Positions 1 to 8,496 of a stretch of DNA of 39,879 nucleotides are shown here, in pieces; positions within the stretch are counted from its first letter, which is position 1, and each line of letters begins with the position of its first letter. The notes under the pieces were generated by a model. It was not told where the DNA came from and did not search any database. It saw nothing but the letters and a program-made list of their open reading frames with translations. The translations under genes were made by a program, and so were the position numbers. This stretch comes from DATGZX01 sp035296965 (GTDB lineage: Bacteria; Planctomycetota; Planctomycetia; Gemmatales; Gemmataceae), in NCBI GenBank assembly GCA_035296965.1, contig DATGZX010000346.1, positions 1 through 39,879 of the forward strand. The letters run 5' to 3'.

Positions 1-3000
1 AGGAGTTGTCCGTCTGGGCTGAATGCGATCGTCTCCACCGCGCTCTCATGGCGGAGTTCCTTCGCTTTCTCATGAGGTTTGTCGATGGACCAAAGCCGGA
101 CCGTCCCCTCGGCCGCTGTAGCCAGGAGCGGTCGAGTGGGATGGAAGACTAAGGCGGTGATTTGGCCAGGATGGGGCCATTCGATTTTGGTTTGATGCGG
201 TGGCTGTTGGCTGAGATCCCAAATGACGACGCTGTTTGTCTGTCGCGCGTAGACGGCTGCCCACTTCCCATCTCGGCTTATCACGCCGCAGGTGTCGTGT
301 CGGTTGTCCGGTTCGGATGATGCTGGCTGGGCAGTGTGCCAGATGGTAGACAACAATCGCCCTTCATCGACCCGCCAGATTCGAGCCTCCGTGCCTCCAT
401 CGATCAGCAATCGGCCGTCCTGGCTGAACGTCATATTCCAGAACAATGAAGCCACGGGATGCTTAGACCCCGCAGGGAGGGAGACCTTCAATTCGCGATT
501 GCTGTCGAAGTCCCATGCTCCGAATTGGTCAGCACTGTTGGCTCGCCCGCCGAACACGAAAAACCGCCCAGTGGGGCTGAACTCTCCATGCAGGATGATG
601 CTGTGGTGGGCGAGGCTGGGATATTTCTCCCTGCCGGTTGTGGCATCCCAGAACTTCACCAGTTTGTTGTTGCCGGCTGTCACCGCCGTGTTGGGGTCTC
701 CGGGCCGGAAGCGAACGACTTGTGTGTCTGCCCCGTGAGCGAGGAGTTTCACCTTTCCCGTGGCCAAGTCCCACACTCTGCCTGCCCCCGATTCGGTCGG
801 GCCATTCAGACATCCAGTGATGACTCGTTTGCCGTCGGGGCTGAACTCCGCGTCCCAGACAGGGCCTGGGTGCTTGAGCACACGGACTTCCTGAGAGGAG
901 GGGGGCATGTCCCAAATACGGACATCCCCGTTAAGGTCAGCGGTGAACACGCGGCCGATGCCTGACGAAATCCCGCCGCAGCGGAGATCGCCGAGGTGGT
1001 AGAGAACTTGCCCGATGGGCTTGTTCATATTCAGATCCCAGATACGCGCTGTCCTGTCCTCAGAACCGGCGAGGAAGTACCGCCCATCGGGACTGAAGGC
1101 CAGTAACCGCGCCTGCTTGTTTAGTGGAATGGAGGGATGGTTTTCCTCCTGCTTTTGAACGTTCCAAAACCGGATAACCCCGTCCACGCCCCCCGTGGCC
1201 AGGGTTTTCCCATCCGGACTGTAAGTGACGGTGAAGACCCGCGTGGGGTGTTGCAGCACTACAGGTTGGGTCTTCGGGTCGAGCAGGTTGAACAAGCTGA
1301 CTCGAGGGGATGGCTCGACCTCGCCGCAGCAAGCTATCTGTTTTCCGTCGGGGCTGTAATCGACCATGTACAGGTCATCGAATACGGGATACTCTACGAG
1401 CTTCTTCCCCGTTTCCGCGCTATAAGAAATGAGTTGCGATTCGGGTATTTGCTTCTTAGTACCGTGCGAAGCAACGGTTAAGACGCTCCCATCAGGACTG
1501 TAAGCAACCGACATCGGGCGGTTTGGGTGGAAGAAGGAGAGGACTTCGTTCCCAGCGTCCGTGTCATAGACGTGGATTTGCTTTCCGACCGTGGACACTG
1601 CAAAGCGCCGTCCATCCCTGCGGAAAGAGAGTGAACTGACGCCGGTCTGCTTAATATCTTTGCCGATGGTTATTTGTTTGGGTTTGGCGGTTTCTGGATC
1701 AATGACCAACCCTGGAGTTTTCAGATCAACATACGATATTACGCCTTTGCTCGTGCCGACGATCGCCAGCATGCGCTCGTAATTGACGGCGCTTCGCAGT
1801 TCTCCGTCCAGGTGATGGACAAACCTCAGCGGCGCCACTTGAGGTTCCATTAGGGAGATCCAGTGCCGAACGGCATCGGCTTGGGTCTTATCTTGCCGGG
1901 GGGCAATCCTGAGGCTGTGTCCGGCAAGAAGTATCCCGTAGCCGATGTCGCCGAACCGGGCCTCATTGACGGACGCATCCTGAAGCAGCCGTGCGTTGGC
2001 GCTCTGCGCCGCGAGGCGCTCGTTGGCGACAACCCACAGCAACACACCGCCCACGGCCAGAAGGACGAGCAGGGACGCGGCGACCGCGGACAACAACGCC
2101 CGCGCGGGATTCTTGCGCCTCCACCGGGCCAGCGTCTCCTGAAGACCTGCCTCCCTGGCCTTCACCTGCTCGTCCAAGAGAACGCGGTTTAGGTCCTGCC
2201 CCATTTCTTCGGCCGTAGGGTAGCGGTCTGGGGGTTTTATCGCAATCGCCTTCGCGACGACGGCCGCCAGGTCTTTACCGACGCAGGGAAGGCGCGCTAA
2301 CTCTTCCTTGCTTGGAAGGGAACGTGGTGCCTTTCCTTGCGCTGGCTTCGAGATACAATCGGTCAGCATTTCGCAGGCCGTGACGCCTAGGGCGTAGACA
2401 TCGCTATACGCCGTGCGAGGTTCGTCGGGATCTGGGGGCATATATCCCGGTGTTCCTATTCCTAGCCCAGACCGTCCTGCCGGCCCGGAAAGGCCGAAGT
2501 CCGCCAGCTTGGCGTCCAAGTCACTCCCTTGGAACGAGCCCGCCTCGGGCAATGCCGGTGCAGCGCTGCCGATTCCCGCCGGTATACGCGGGTCCGCCAG
2601 GACGAGGAGGATATTTTCTGGCTTAATGTCCCCGTGGATATTTCCCTTCTGGTGCAAAGGTGTTAACCCATCCGCGACCTGTTGCAACCACCGGACGAGA
2701 TTCCTGACCGCTTTAGCGGAGCCGCGGCACTCCTCCCGTTTCAATGCACTTAGCCTCCCACCAGCCGCGTACTGCATCACAAGGTATGGCAATTTGGGGT
2801 CGTGGTCAGCGAATTCGTGCAAGGCGATAACATGTTGGCTGTTGCTAGCCTCCCCGGCCTGCCTGGCTTCCTGCCCCAGGGTCCTTAGCCCTGTGCTCGG
2901 TTTAGCGCCCGATTGTGGTTCGTGCGACCAGTCCGAATTAACGAATTTGAGCGCTACGAATCGGCTCATCTTCCAGTCCCAGGCGGCATATACCTCTCCT

Positions 3001-3128
3001 TGGCCGCCGCGTCCCAACGAGCGGTAAATCCAATAGCGGGGGCATTGGCCAGTAGAAAGGAGGGGGCCGAAGCCATCGTTGTCCGGCAGTAATTGGCGGT
3101 CGTAGTCGTAGCTGTCCATTGGATTCAT
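1..3128 (-). CDS. Ser/Thr protein kinase with transmembrane helix and WD40 repeats, 3' end cut by window edge
   Basis: The reverse-strand frame is open from an ATG at 3128 (alternative ATG at 3119) to the window edge, at least 1042 codons. A kinase domain fills about residues 30-300: glycine loop GRGGQGEVY (39-47), the VALK lysine near K61, catalytic loop IHGDIKPEN with D167, and LADFG with D210. The usual HRD arginine is glycine, so it is a non-RD kinase. A membrane helix follows at about residues 341-366. The remainder is WD40 repeats with many FSPDG and (R/K)xWD motifs. This is the planctomycete receptor-like layout: cytoplasmic kinase, one membrane pass, propeller probably outside. The partner or substrate is unknown. 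The start lies 5 bases after the sigma factor stop, so the two genes are almost certainly cotranscribed. The C-terminal end is missing. Confidence 0.93.
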   Translation of the reverse strand, partial: MNPMDSYDYDRQLLPDNDGFGPLLSTGQCPRYWIYRSLGRGGQGEVYAAWDWKMSRFVALKFVNSDWSHEPQSGAKPSTGLRTLGQEARQAGEASNSQHVIALHEFADHDPKLPYLVMQYAAGGRLSALKREECRGSAKAVRNLVRWLQQVADGLTPLHQKGNIHGDIKPENILLVLADPRIPAGIGSAAPALPEAGSFQGSDLDAKLADFGLSGPAGRSGLGIGTPGYMPPDPDEPRTAYSDVYALGVTACEMLTDCISKPAQGKAPRSLPSKEELARLPCVGKDLAAVVAKAIAIKPPDRYPTAEEMGQDLNRVLLDEQVKAREAGLQETLARWRRKNPARALLSAVAASLLVLLAVGGVLLWVVANERLAAQSANARLLQDASVNEARFGDIGYGILLAGHSLRIAPRQDKTQADAVRHWISLMEPQVAPLRFVHHLDGELRSAVNYERMLAIVGTSKGVISYVDLKTPGLVIDPETAKPKQITIGKDIKQTGVSSLSFRRDGRRFAVSTVGKQIHVYDTDAGNEVLSFFHPNRPMSVAYSPDGSVLTVASHGTKKQIPESQLISYSAETGKKLVEYPVFDDLYMVDYSPDGKQIACCGEVEPSPRVSLFNLLDPKTQPVVLQHPTRVFTVTYSPDGKTLATGGVDGVIRFWNVQKQEENHPSIPLNKQARLLAFSPDGRYFLAGSEDRTARIWDLNMNKPIGQVLYHLGDLRCGGISSGIGRVFTADLNGDVRIWDMPPSSQEVRVLKHPGPVWDAEFSPDGKRVITGCLNGPTESGAGRVWDLATGKVKLLAHGADTQVVRFRPGDPNTAVTAGNNKLVKFWDATTGREKYPSLAHHSIILHGEFSPTGRFFVFGGRANSADQFGAWDFDSNRELKVSLPAGSKHPVASLFWNMTFSQDGRLLIDGGTEARIWRVDEGRLLSTIWHTAQPASSEPDNRHDTCGVISRDGKWAAVYARQTNSVVIWDLSQQPPHQTKIEWPHPGQITALVFHPTRPLLATAAEGTVRLWSIDKPHEKAKELRHESAVETIAFSPDGQL

Positions 3129-3133
3129 TCGCT

Positions 3134-3763
3134 TTAGAGCATTCTGTGCTCGGGAAACCGTTGCTGGAGCCACTCCATCGCGTTCTTGAACCATTCGTGG
3201 GCGGTGCTGTCGGTCACACCTAGAGCCCGACCGATGGCTGCAAACGTCGTGTCCTGAACGTTGGTGGCCAAGTATCTGAGTTCGATTACCGCAGCCCAGT
3301 CGCGATTATGTGCCCGTAGTGCCTGCATCATCTCTTTTACCATATCGAGTCTTATCAATTCGTCGGTATGGGACTTGGGGTCCACCTTAGCGCGAGAGTA
3401 GCTCCAACTTTCGGCGGCCTGTCGCTGTAGCACGCGCCGGCGTTGGCCATCTATGGCTCGGCCAACGATTCGAAGTCTGAATGAGTTGCAGAGGTGGTCG
3501 ATGTCAGTGAAGCGGTCGATTTCACCCAGCATTTCAGCGATCACAATCATCGCTAATGACTGAGTCGAGATCCCGTTCCCCCAATCCTTCCGCGCGTGCT
3601 GTTGGATAAACGACAGGTGGGTGTCCCAGAGGAAAGCGAATATGGCCCTCCTAGCCTCGTTGGCGACTGCCGTCTCCGGCGAGTTGGCCTGTTTCAGGAG
3701 CCGTGGGAGTTCCGCCCGATCAGGGCACAGGCCGAAGGCGCCGGCAGTCGAATCTGCACTCAT
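3134..3763 (-). CDS. ECF-type sigma-70 family RNA polymerase sigma factor
   Basis: This 209-residue protein has the layout of a short alternative sigma factor. An N-terminal helical region around residues 30-110 corresponds to region 2. A C-terminal region-4 helix-turn-helix (FAAIGRALGVTDSTAHEWFKNA) lies near residues 175-200. It should recruit core RNA polymerase to a specific promoter set. The frame is open further upstream, but the ATG at 3763 is chosen because GGAG sits 8 bases before it and the sigma-like sequence begins there. The gene is followed after 5 bases by the WD40 kinase. Pairs of ECF sigma factor and serine/threonine kinase are common in planctomycetes, and the kinase may control the sigma factor. 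It is divergent from the gene starting at 3910, so about 146 bases hold both promoters; I could not pick out convincing -10/-35 boxes. Confidence 0.85.
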   Translation of the reverse strand: MSADSTAGAFGLCPDRAELPRLLKQANSPETAVANEARRAIFAFLWDTHLSFIQQHARKDWGNGISTQSLAMIVIAEMLGEIDRFTDIDHLCNSFRLRIVGRAIDGQRRRVLQRQAAESWSYSRAKVDPKSHTDELIRLDMVKEMMQALRAHNRDWAAVIELRYLATNVQDTTFAAIGRALGVTDSTAHEWFKNAMEWLQQRFPEHRML

Positions 3764-3909
3764 CGCGGAATCTCCAAAAAAAGTGGCGGTCTGCCGGATT
3801 TCCACAGGGCGCCGTGCGAATTCTCTTTGCAGATGATGGTAACGAGGTCCACATCGCCGGCCAAGCTTGTCCTGGACAGGCGCCGAGAGGGTACCGTGGA
3901 GCGTCACAC

Positions 3910-4731
3910 ATGAAGTCCTTGAACGGGCATCCCGAAGGCGGTAGGAGCGACCTCGAAGCAAGAATTGCCGAGGAAACTCCAGACAAAGCCTTTTCGGCTG
4001 ACGTTGTCACAAGTGATATTTCTCGTGTCCCGCTGGCACGAGATGCCGCCGTGAATAACCATTTCATGGAGGAAATCCGTCGGCAGGTCGCCGATGTGGT
4101 GTGCGAGCTCATGGCGCCTCCGCACGCGGCGCCTGGCTTGGGGCACATTGACAGAGATTCTGCCGGGGAGCTTCAGCTAACGACGGTCCTGGTGGTTGGC
4201 GTCTTGACCGTTGGCCCACCGTCCACGGGCGGGAGCACCCGGCGTGTGTCACGTGTATCACTAATCCCTGAAAAAAAACTTGAAGCTTCGGCGCCAGTCT
4301 TCTTGGAACGATTCCCTGAGTTGTCCAGGAAGAGGACGATGAAAGTGCTTAAGCGTTTGTTTGTGCTCGGTTGTGCCCTAAAAGGGGAGGCCAACTCGCT
4401 GGGAACTGCAGAGGAATGGCTTAAAAAAAGGCAGTGTCCAGTGCCTTGCGGGAAAAGCCTGCTAAGCGCGTGCGTCAATAAAGAAGTCTGGAAGGAGGCA
4501 GCACCAGTATTTTTTGCTGAATTCTTCAGCAACCCCCTAGTGATCCTGGAGCGTCGTGAGGAAGGTGACCCGCCGCCGTGCGACTCCAAGGGTCGTCACC
4601 TTCGGCCGGACACGCGGCAAATCATTGGGCTGACCGAAGAGGCGGGCTGGCGGTTGTGGGAAGAAGCCGGGAGATTCCTGCAAAAACACGATCCTCTTTT
4701 CCACACTTACGCGAGCCTCTTGTCGCCATAG
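3910..4731 (+). CDS. Hypothetical protein, 273 aa
   Basis: No family is recognised. The frame is open from further upstream, inside the antisense sigma gene, but the ATG at 3910 has GGAG 8 bases before it and is the most likely start. No signal peptide or clear membrane segment is visible, apart from a short hydrophobic run LTTVLVVGVLTVG near residue 95. The C-terminal half is charged and rich in lysine, arginine, tryptophan and phenylalanine, with no repeats. The gene is divergent from the sigma factor and lies 77 bases upstream of another orphan gene. Its position at the left edge of the accessory block could make it cargo or a regulator, but nothing in the sequence decides this. It could also be partly spurious, because the first 60 codons resemble no protein I know. 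Confidence 0.5.
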   Translation: MKSLNGHPEGGRSDLEARIAEETPDKAFSADVVTSDISRVPLARDAAVNNHFMEEIRRQVADVVCELMAPPHAAPGLGHIDRDSAGELQLTTVLVVGVLTVGPPSTGGSTRRVSRVSLIPEKKLEASAPVFLERFPELSRKRTMKVLKRLFVLGCALKGEANSLGTAEEWLKKRQCPVPCGKSLLSACVNKEVWKEAAPVFFAEFFSNPLVILERREEGDPPPCDSKGRHLRPDTRQIIGLTEEAGWRLWEEAGRFLQKHDPLFHTYASLLSP

Positions 4732-4808
4732 TTGACGCGAACCAGTTCGATCTGCTATCAGTTGCCGTGCGTGCCACTGTTGGCCGCAAACCATCGCCCA
4801 GCTGCGTG

Positions 4809-5225
4809 ATGTCCGAGGATTCGCCCGAATACGACTACATCGAGTACAGGTTGATCCGCTTTCCCTCGGATAAGCTGGATATCGCCGCCATGCGGCGGGC
4901 GCACCCAGATTTGTTCGACGTGGAAAATGCCAGTTTTGAAGAGGTACTCACCACCCTCCCTGAAGATAACGATGGACCGCTCATCGGCTCGATGCTTCGT
5001 CTGGAGCGGATGTTGGCCCAAAACGCTTATGAGGAAGTGCGGGGAGTCTTCACCGAAGGGAACGTGATCTCGAACGAGGAGAAGCCGGGCTTCATCGACG
5101 AGTTGACGGGATATTACGTCAAGTATGGTCTCGCCACTGGGCGCCAACACGCTCAGCAAATGATCCGTGATTTTGAAGCCCAGGCTACCAGCCAGGCCAG
5201 GACTCGCGGACCAGGTTGTCCCTAG
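4809..5225 (+). CDS. Hypothetical acidic protein, 138 aa
   Basis: Function is not recognised. The protein is soluble and acidic, starting with SEDSPEYDYIEY and containing predicted helices such as MLRLERMLAQNAYEEV and QHAQQMIRDFEAQ. There is no signal peptide or metal-binding motif. The frame stays open upstream to 4578, but that part overlaps the preceding gene and looks non-coding, so the ATG at 4809 is chosen. No strong ribosome site precedes it, which leaves the start uncertain. The gene ends about 50 bases before the palindrome at 5273 and is the last gene before the long co-directional block that begins at 5397. Confidence 0.5.
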   Translation: MSEDSPEYDYIEYRLIRFPSDKLDIAAMRRAHPDLFDVENASFEEVLTTLPEDNDGPLIGSMLRLERMLAQNAYEEVRGVFTEGNVISNEEKPGFIDELTGYYVKYGLATGRQHAQQMIRDFEAQATSQARTRGPGCP

Positions 5226-5272
5226 ACACATTGCGCACACCTCAGCTCTGCGACCGCATCCTTAATCAAGCC

Positions 5273-5294
5273 GAGTGTTCTTTTTTGAACACTC
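5273..5294. promoter_or_regulatory. Perfect 8-bp palindrome with T6 spacer: operator or hairpin
   Basis: GAGTGTTC, six T, GAACACTC forms a perfect inverted repeat. It lies about 100 bases upstream of the ATPase gene that opens the long plus-strand block. No run of T follows the right arm on either strand, so an operator for a dimeric regulator fits better than a classic terminator. An RNA hairpin ending the upstream gene remains possible. The surrounding 5295-5345 stretch is AT-rich and could hold the block's promoter. Confidence 0.5.
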
Positions 5295-5396
5295 AAAAAC
5301 ACGCTGCAAACACGATCGTTATTTGTTTTGGTTGATTAGAAGTGCAGAGTTCTCGCCCAACCCTCCGTCGCACTTGGTCAACTACAGGAGGCTATG

Positions 5397-6605
5397 ATGT
5401 CGCTGAATCATGATGTGGTTCCAAATCCCAGCAATGGGCAAGAGAATGAGACTGACGCGGGTGAATGCCGCAATGGTCGGCCTACCCATGACAGCGGCGA
5501 TGGACGTGACGGCACAGATGCACGGCTTCCGGCTACCCCGCTGCCCGGTGACGCGGATAGGACGACGCCGGAGAGTGGCACGGGCCAAAACGGGGCAGTG
5601 AATCCCGCCGCGAAATCGGAGCAAGTCTCAAAGTCTCACGATACTGGCGATTCGCGGCCGGAGCAGGTGGCTCACACTGGAGAGCAGCCGCAGATGCGGC
5701 CAGCCCCGAAGCGAACAGCGAAGAAGCCGCTAATGGCCCGCCTACGCAAGGGAAAGAACGTACTCGTGCTCCGCACCTTCCGGGAGCTGGATCAGGTGGC
5801 GCGGGCGTGGGCAGACGGCCACTTCAAGGTAATAGTCCTCATTGGCAATCCCGGCCTGGGAAAGACACGGAGGTTCAAGGCCGTCGTCGGCCAGGGGGCT
5901 CTCTACCTGCACGGACGTGTCACACCTCTGCAACTGTATATCGCGGCCTACCGCCATCGCAATCTCCTGATTGTCATCGACGACGTGGCGGGCTTAATCG
6001 GCGACCCCCTTGGCGTGGCGGTGCTCAAAGACCTTTGCCAATCGGAGGCCGAGAAGACGGTTGCTTGGCGCAGCTCCACCAAGGTGCTGCAGGACGAGAA
6101 CGTCCCGCCAGATTTCAAGACCACGAGCCCCGTGGCCTTCATTACTAACGATTGGCCGACGTTCGATCAGAAGCTCTCCGCCCTGGAGGACCGAGCCCAC
6201 TTGATGGTGTTCGATCCGCGACCGCTCGAGATCCACCTGGCTGCGGCCACGTGGTTCGAGGATCAGGAGGTTTTCGATTTCATCGGCGAAAACCTGTATT
6301 TCATGCCGGGCCTTTCGCTGCGCACGTATGAGCAAGCGGCAGAATTCAAGGCGGCCGGATTTGCCTGGCAGGATCCGCTCATCGATCCGCGCAAGGGATG
6401 GAAGCGGCGGCTAGTGGCGACGCTCAAACTCGACCAGTCCTTCTCGTCGGAAGAGGACCGTGTGAAGAAGTTCGAAGAACTGGGGGGCGGATCGCGTGCT
6501 ACTTACTACCGGCACGCCAGGATCTTGGCAAAGCTACCGCCCGTGCCGCGTATCTTGTTGTCCAATGCGAGGCAGTTCGGAAAAAACGGGGAAACCGGCA
6601 AATAG
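5397..6605 (+). CDS. P-loop (AAA-like) ATPase with C-terminal helix-turn-helix-like segment
   Basis: About 402 residues. The first 110 residues are low-complexity, rich in G, D, P and T, ending in a basic patch (PKRTAKKPLMARLRKGK). The ATPase core follows: Walker A GNPGLGKT near residues 151-158, Walker B LLIVIDDV near 191-198, and a sensor-like strand VAFITND near 248. The C-terminus (EELGGGSRATYYRHARIL) looks like a DNA-binding helix-turn-helix. A role in replication or handling of element DNA is an inference. AGGAGG precedes two adjacent ATGs; the second, at 5397, gives better spacing (5 bases) than 5394. The gene is first in the co-directional block and ends before a strong terminator, so it may be transcribed separately from the genes after 6723. 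Confidence 0.8.
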   Translation: MSLNHDVVPNPSNGQENETDAGECRNGRPTHDSGDGRDGTDARLPATPLPGDADRTTPESGTGQNGAVNPAAKSEQVSKSHDTGDSRPEQVAHTGEQPQMRPAPKRTAKKPLMARLRKGKNVLVLRTFRELDQVARAWADGHFKVIVLIGNPGLGKTRRFKAVVGQGALYLHGRVTPLQLYIAAYRHRNLLIVIDDVAGLIGDPLGVAVLKDLCQSEAEKTVAWRSSTKVLQDENVPPDFKTTSPVAFITNDWPTFDQKLSALEDRAHLMVFDPRPLEIHLAAATWFEDQEVFDFIGENLYFMPGLSLRTYEQAAEFKAAGFAWQDPLIDPRKGWKRRLVATLKLDQSFSSEEDRVKKFEELGGGSRATYYRHARILAKLPPVPRILLSNARQFGKNGETGK

Positions 6606-6619
6606 CTTTTGAATACAAG

Positions 6620-6644
6620 GCGCCGCATCTAGCGGCGCGTTTTT
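6620..6644 (+). terminator. Rho-independent terminator after the ATPase gene
   Basis: A 7-bp perfect GC stem (GCGCCGC / GCGGCGC, 6620-6626 and 6632-6638) with a 5-base loop is followed by G and five T. It begins 15 bases after the stop of the ATPase gene and is the clearest intrinsic terminator in the window. Confidence 0.85.
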
Positions 6645-6722
6645 CAGGACTTATAAGCTAGTTGTAAGATCGTGTTAGATTTGTAATTACGTCTTCATTC
6701 ACCCTGTTTTTCGGAGACACAT

Positions 6723-7025
6723 ATGTTGGTCCACTTTAGACACGAGCGGGACAGCGACATGCTCGCTGGCGACCCAATCCTCTGCCCAGTTGACACTGGC
6801 GATCTGAACCTGGGCTACGGTCGTTTCTTCAGGCGGAGGTTGGTCGCCTTCTCGTTGGAGCTAAGCGGAGGCGCGGTGGGTCGCCTGCGAGAGATGGGGG
6901 TAACCAATTTCGTCAGCATGCCGGCAGTCATGATGTCCACGCCCGAGCCGGTGGATGACTGGGATCGTGAGCTGGCCTTCTCCGCATGGAGTGACGACGG
7001 CGGACCCACGCCTGACGAGGATTAG
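6723..7025 (+). CDS. Small hypothetical protein, 100 aa
   Basis: Function unknown. The protein has a mixed N-terminal half and an acidic tail (SDDGGPTPDED), with no membrane segment or known motif. GGAG lies 7 bases before the ATG, which supports translation. It is the first gene after the terminator at 6620-6644. The AT-rich 6650-6720 stretch upstream probably carries its promoter. About 190 bases without a gene follow, including a weak 6-bp hairpin near 7089-7104. Confidence 0.6.
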   Translation: MLVHFRHERDSDMLAGDPILCPVDTGDLNLGYGRFFRRRLVAFSLELSGGAVGRLREMGVTNFVSMPAVMMSTPEPVDDWDRELAFSAWSDDGGPTPDED

Positions 7026-7215
7026 AGCAACTAGAGGTGGCAATTTGCAGCCGCTACCAGAGCTACGGACCGAATTTGTGATGAAACCTTTCGGAAGCGT
7101 TTCCGAGATTTGAATTTTAATTGCTGTCCTGAAAGTGGAGCTTCCTTGACGCGACAACACATGACCGAGAGGCCGTCAGGCCAGATCGCAAAGCAATAAC
7201 TCGGAGGACCTCGTC

Positions 7216-7422
7216 ATGAAACGTTTCATTAAACATTTTCAATCCCTGCCGGCCCGCAACCGGGTCGGGGCCGTCCTCAGCTTCGTGGGACTTATCGTCA
7301 CCCTCGTCGCGCTGGGATTCCAGATCGGCGGCTTGGTGGCCGGCGTCCCCGACACAGTCCCGCCGACCCGTCAGCCCTCCACAAACGTTCCGGTGCTGCT
7401 GCGGGATCGCCCCGATTTGTAA
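7216..7422 (+). CDS. Small single-pass membrane protein, 68 aa
   Basis: A basic N-terminus (MKRFIKHFQSLPARNR) is followed by one hydrophobic helix at about residues 17-42 (VGAVLSFVGLIVTLVALGF and onward) and a proline-rich tail. The start is well supported by GGAGG 7 bases upstream. The charge pattern suggests the N-terminus stays in the cytoplasm. It lies 72 bases upstream of the larger membrane protein at 7495 and may belong to the same envelope complex, which is an inference from position alone. Confidence 0.65.
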   Translation: MKRFIKHFQSLPARNRVGAVLSFVGLIVTLVALGFQIGGLVAGVPDTVPPTRQPSTNVPVLLRDRPDL

Positions 7423-7494
7423 AGCCTTGCGTGAGCTCCAGGCGCCGCACGTCGCAGGTGCTGGATTTGTGATGCTCGTTTAAGGAGTTAATCG

Positions 7495-8496
7495 ATGAGT
7501 GTGAAACTTGAAAGTTGTTATCCGCGGTGGCGGAAGCAGGCTCTGCTGGCCGCTGCCATCTTGGCCGGACTGATCATTGCCGGGATCATTCGCGGGCATT
7601 GGGGAGGCGCAGATCCCGTTCGCCAAGCCGCCTGGGACACAATTGCACCTCGGTTGTCGAGTGCCGAACAGACCTCGTTGCAGGCGAGCGACAAGCATAC
7701 TGAGCGCGTCAAGGTGTACTTCGCAGATCGGAAGCTTGCGGCCAGAGCATTCGCAGAGGAGGTGTTCTCACTGTCCGGCAAGTGGGCGTTTGTGGAATCC
7801 AAGCTGCCGTGGGCCGAAGCTGAGGGTCATAAGCGGTTTCTGCGTGAGTCCTTCGAACGTCACATGTTCAAAGGCAAAGACATCCAAGACCTTATCGAAT
7901 CGGCCATTCGAGGCTATGTCAGCGAACTGGAAGGAATTGAAAGTGCGATGCTCGTCGATATCCGCGCCGACCTGAGCGAGGGCGAACTGGCCCCGTCCGA
8001 TCTGCTCCCGGCGCTTAGCAGCGATGAGAGTTTTCAGAGGGCGTATGCCCAGATGGCGGAGCGGGTGCTTCCCGTCGTACAGCTCGACATGGACGTAACC
8101 GTCGCTCGTGAAGTGTCGTCCTTCATCGCGACGGATATCGCCTCCAACATTTCCCTGCGGATTTTAACCGCCGTCACTGCACGTCTCGGACTCTCCGGTG
8201 GAATCCTTGGCAGCGGGGCAGCGCTTAGCGTGGAGACGCTCGGCGTCGGGCTCGTGGCTGCATTGCTTGTGGATAAGCTCATCGACTTTGTGATGCACAA
8301 AGCGGGGTACGACCCGGAAGGCGACGTGGCGAACAAGGTGTGTGAAGCACTGGATAAGGTCGAGGCAATGCTTTTGGACGGGGAGCCGGAGAGCGGGACC
8401 TTGGGACTGCGCGGTGAATTGCTGAAGCTGCAACAGGCGCGTTCCAGGCTCTGCAACGAAGCTCTCAAGAAACTCGTTCTCGAAGGAGGCTTGTGA
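7495..8496 (+). CDS. Membrane protein of unknown function, 333 aa
   Basis: An N-terminal helix at about residues 16-33 (ALLAAAILAGLIIAGIIRG) anchors the protein. A long charged, mostly helical region follows (about 35-220). A glycine-rich hydrophobic stretch then lies at about 235-270 (LGLSGGILGSGAALS and LGVGLVAALLVDKLIDFVM), followed by a helical tail. I recognise no domain. A ribosome site AAGGAG stands before the ATG. The stop overlaps the next start by one base (TGATG), so the two proteins are translationally coupled and probably made in equal amounts. The glycine-rich hydrophobic hairpin flanked by helices could insert into a membrane, and with the coupling ATPase downstream the pair might be part of a transfer channel. 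That function is speculative. Confidence 0.7.
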   Translation: MSVKLESCYPRWRKQALLAAAILAGLIIAGIIRGHWGGADPVRQAAWDTIAPRLSSAEQTSLQASDKHTERVKVYFADRKLAARAFAEEVFSLSGKWAFVESKLPWAEAEGHKRFLRESFERHMFKGKDIQDLIESAIRGYVSELEGIESAMLVDIRADLSEGELAPSDLLPALSSDESFQRAYAQMAERVLPVVQLDMDVTVAREVSSFIATDIASNISLRILTAVTARLGLSGGILGSGAALSVETLGVGLVAALLVDKLIDFVMHKAGYDPEGDVANKVCEALDKVEAMLLDGEPESGTLGLRGELLKLQQARSRLCNEALKKLVLEGGL

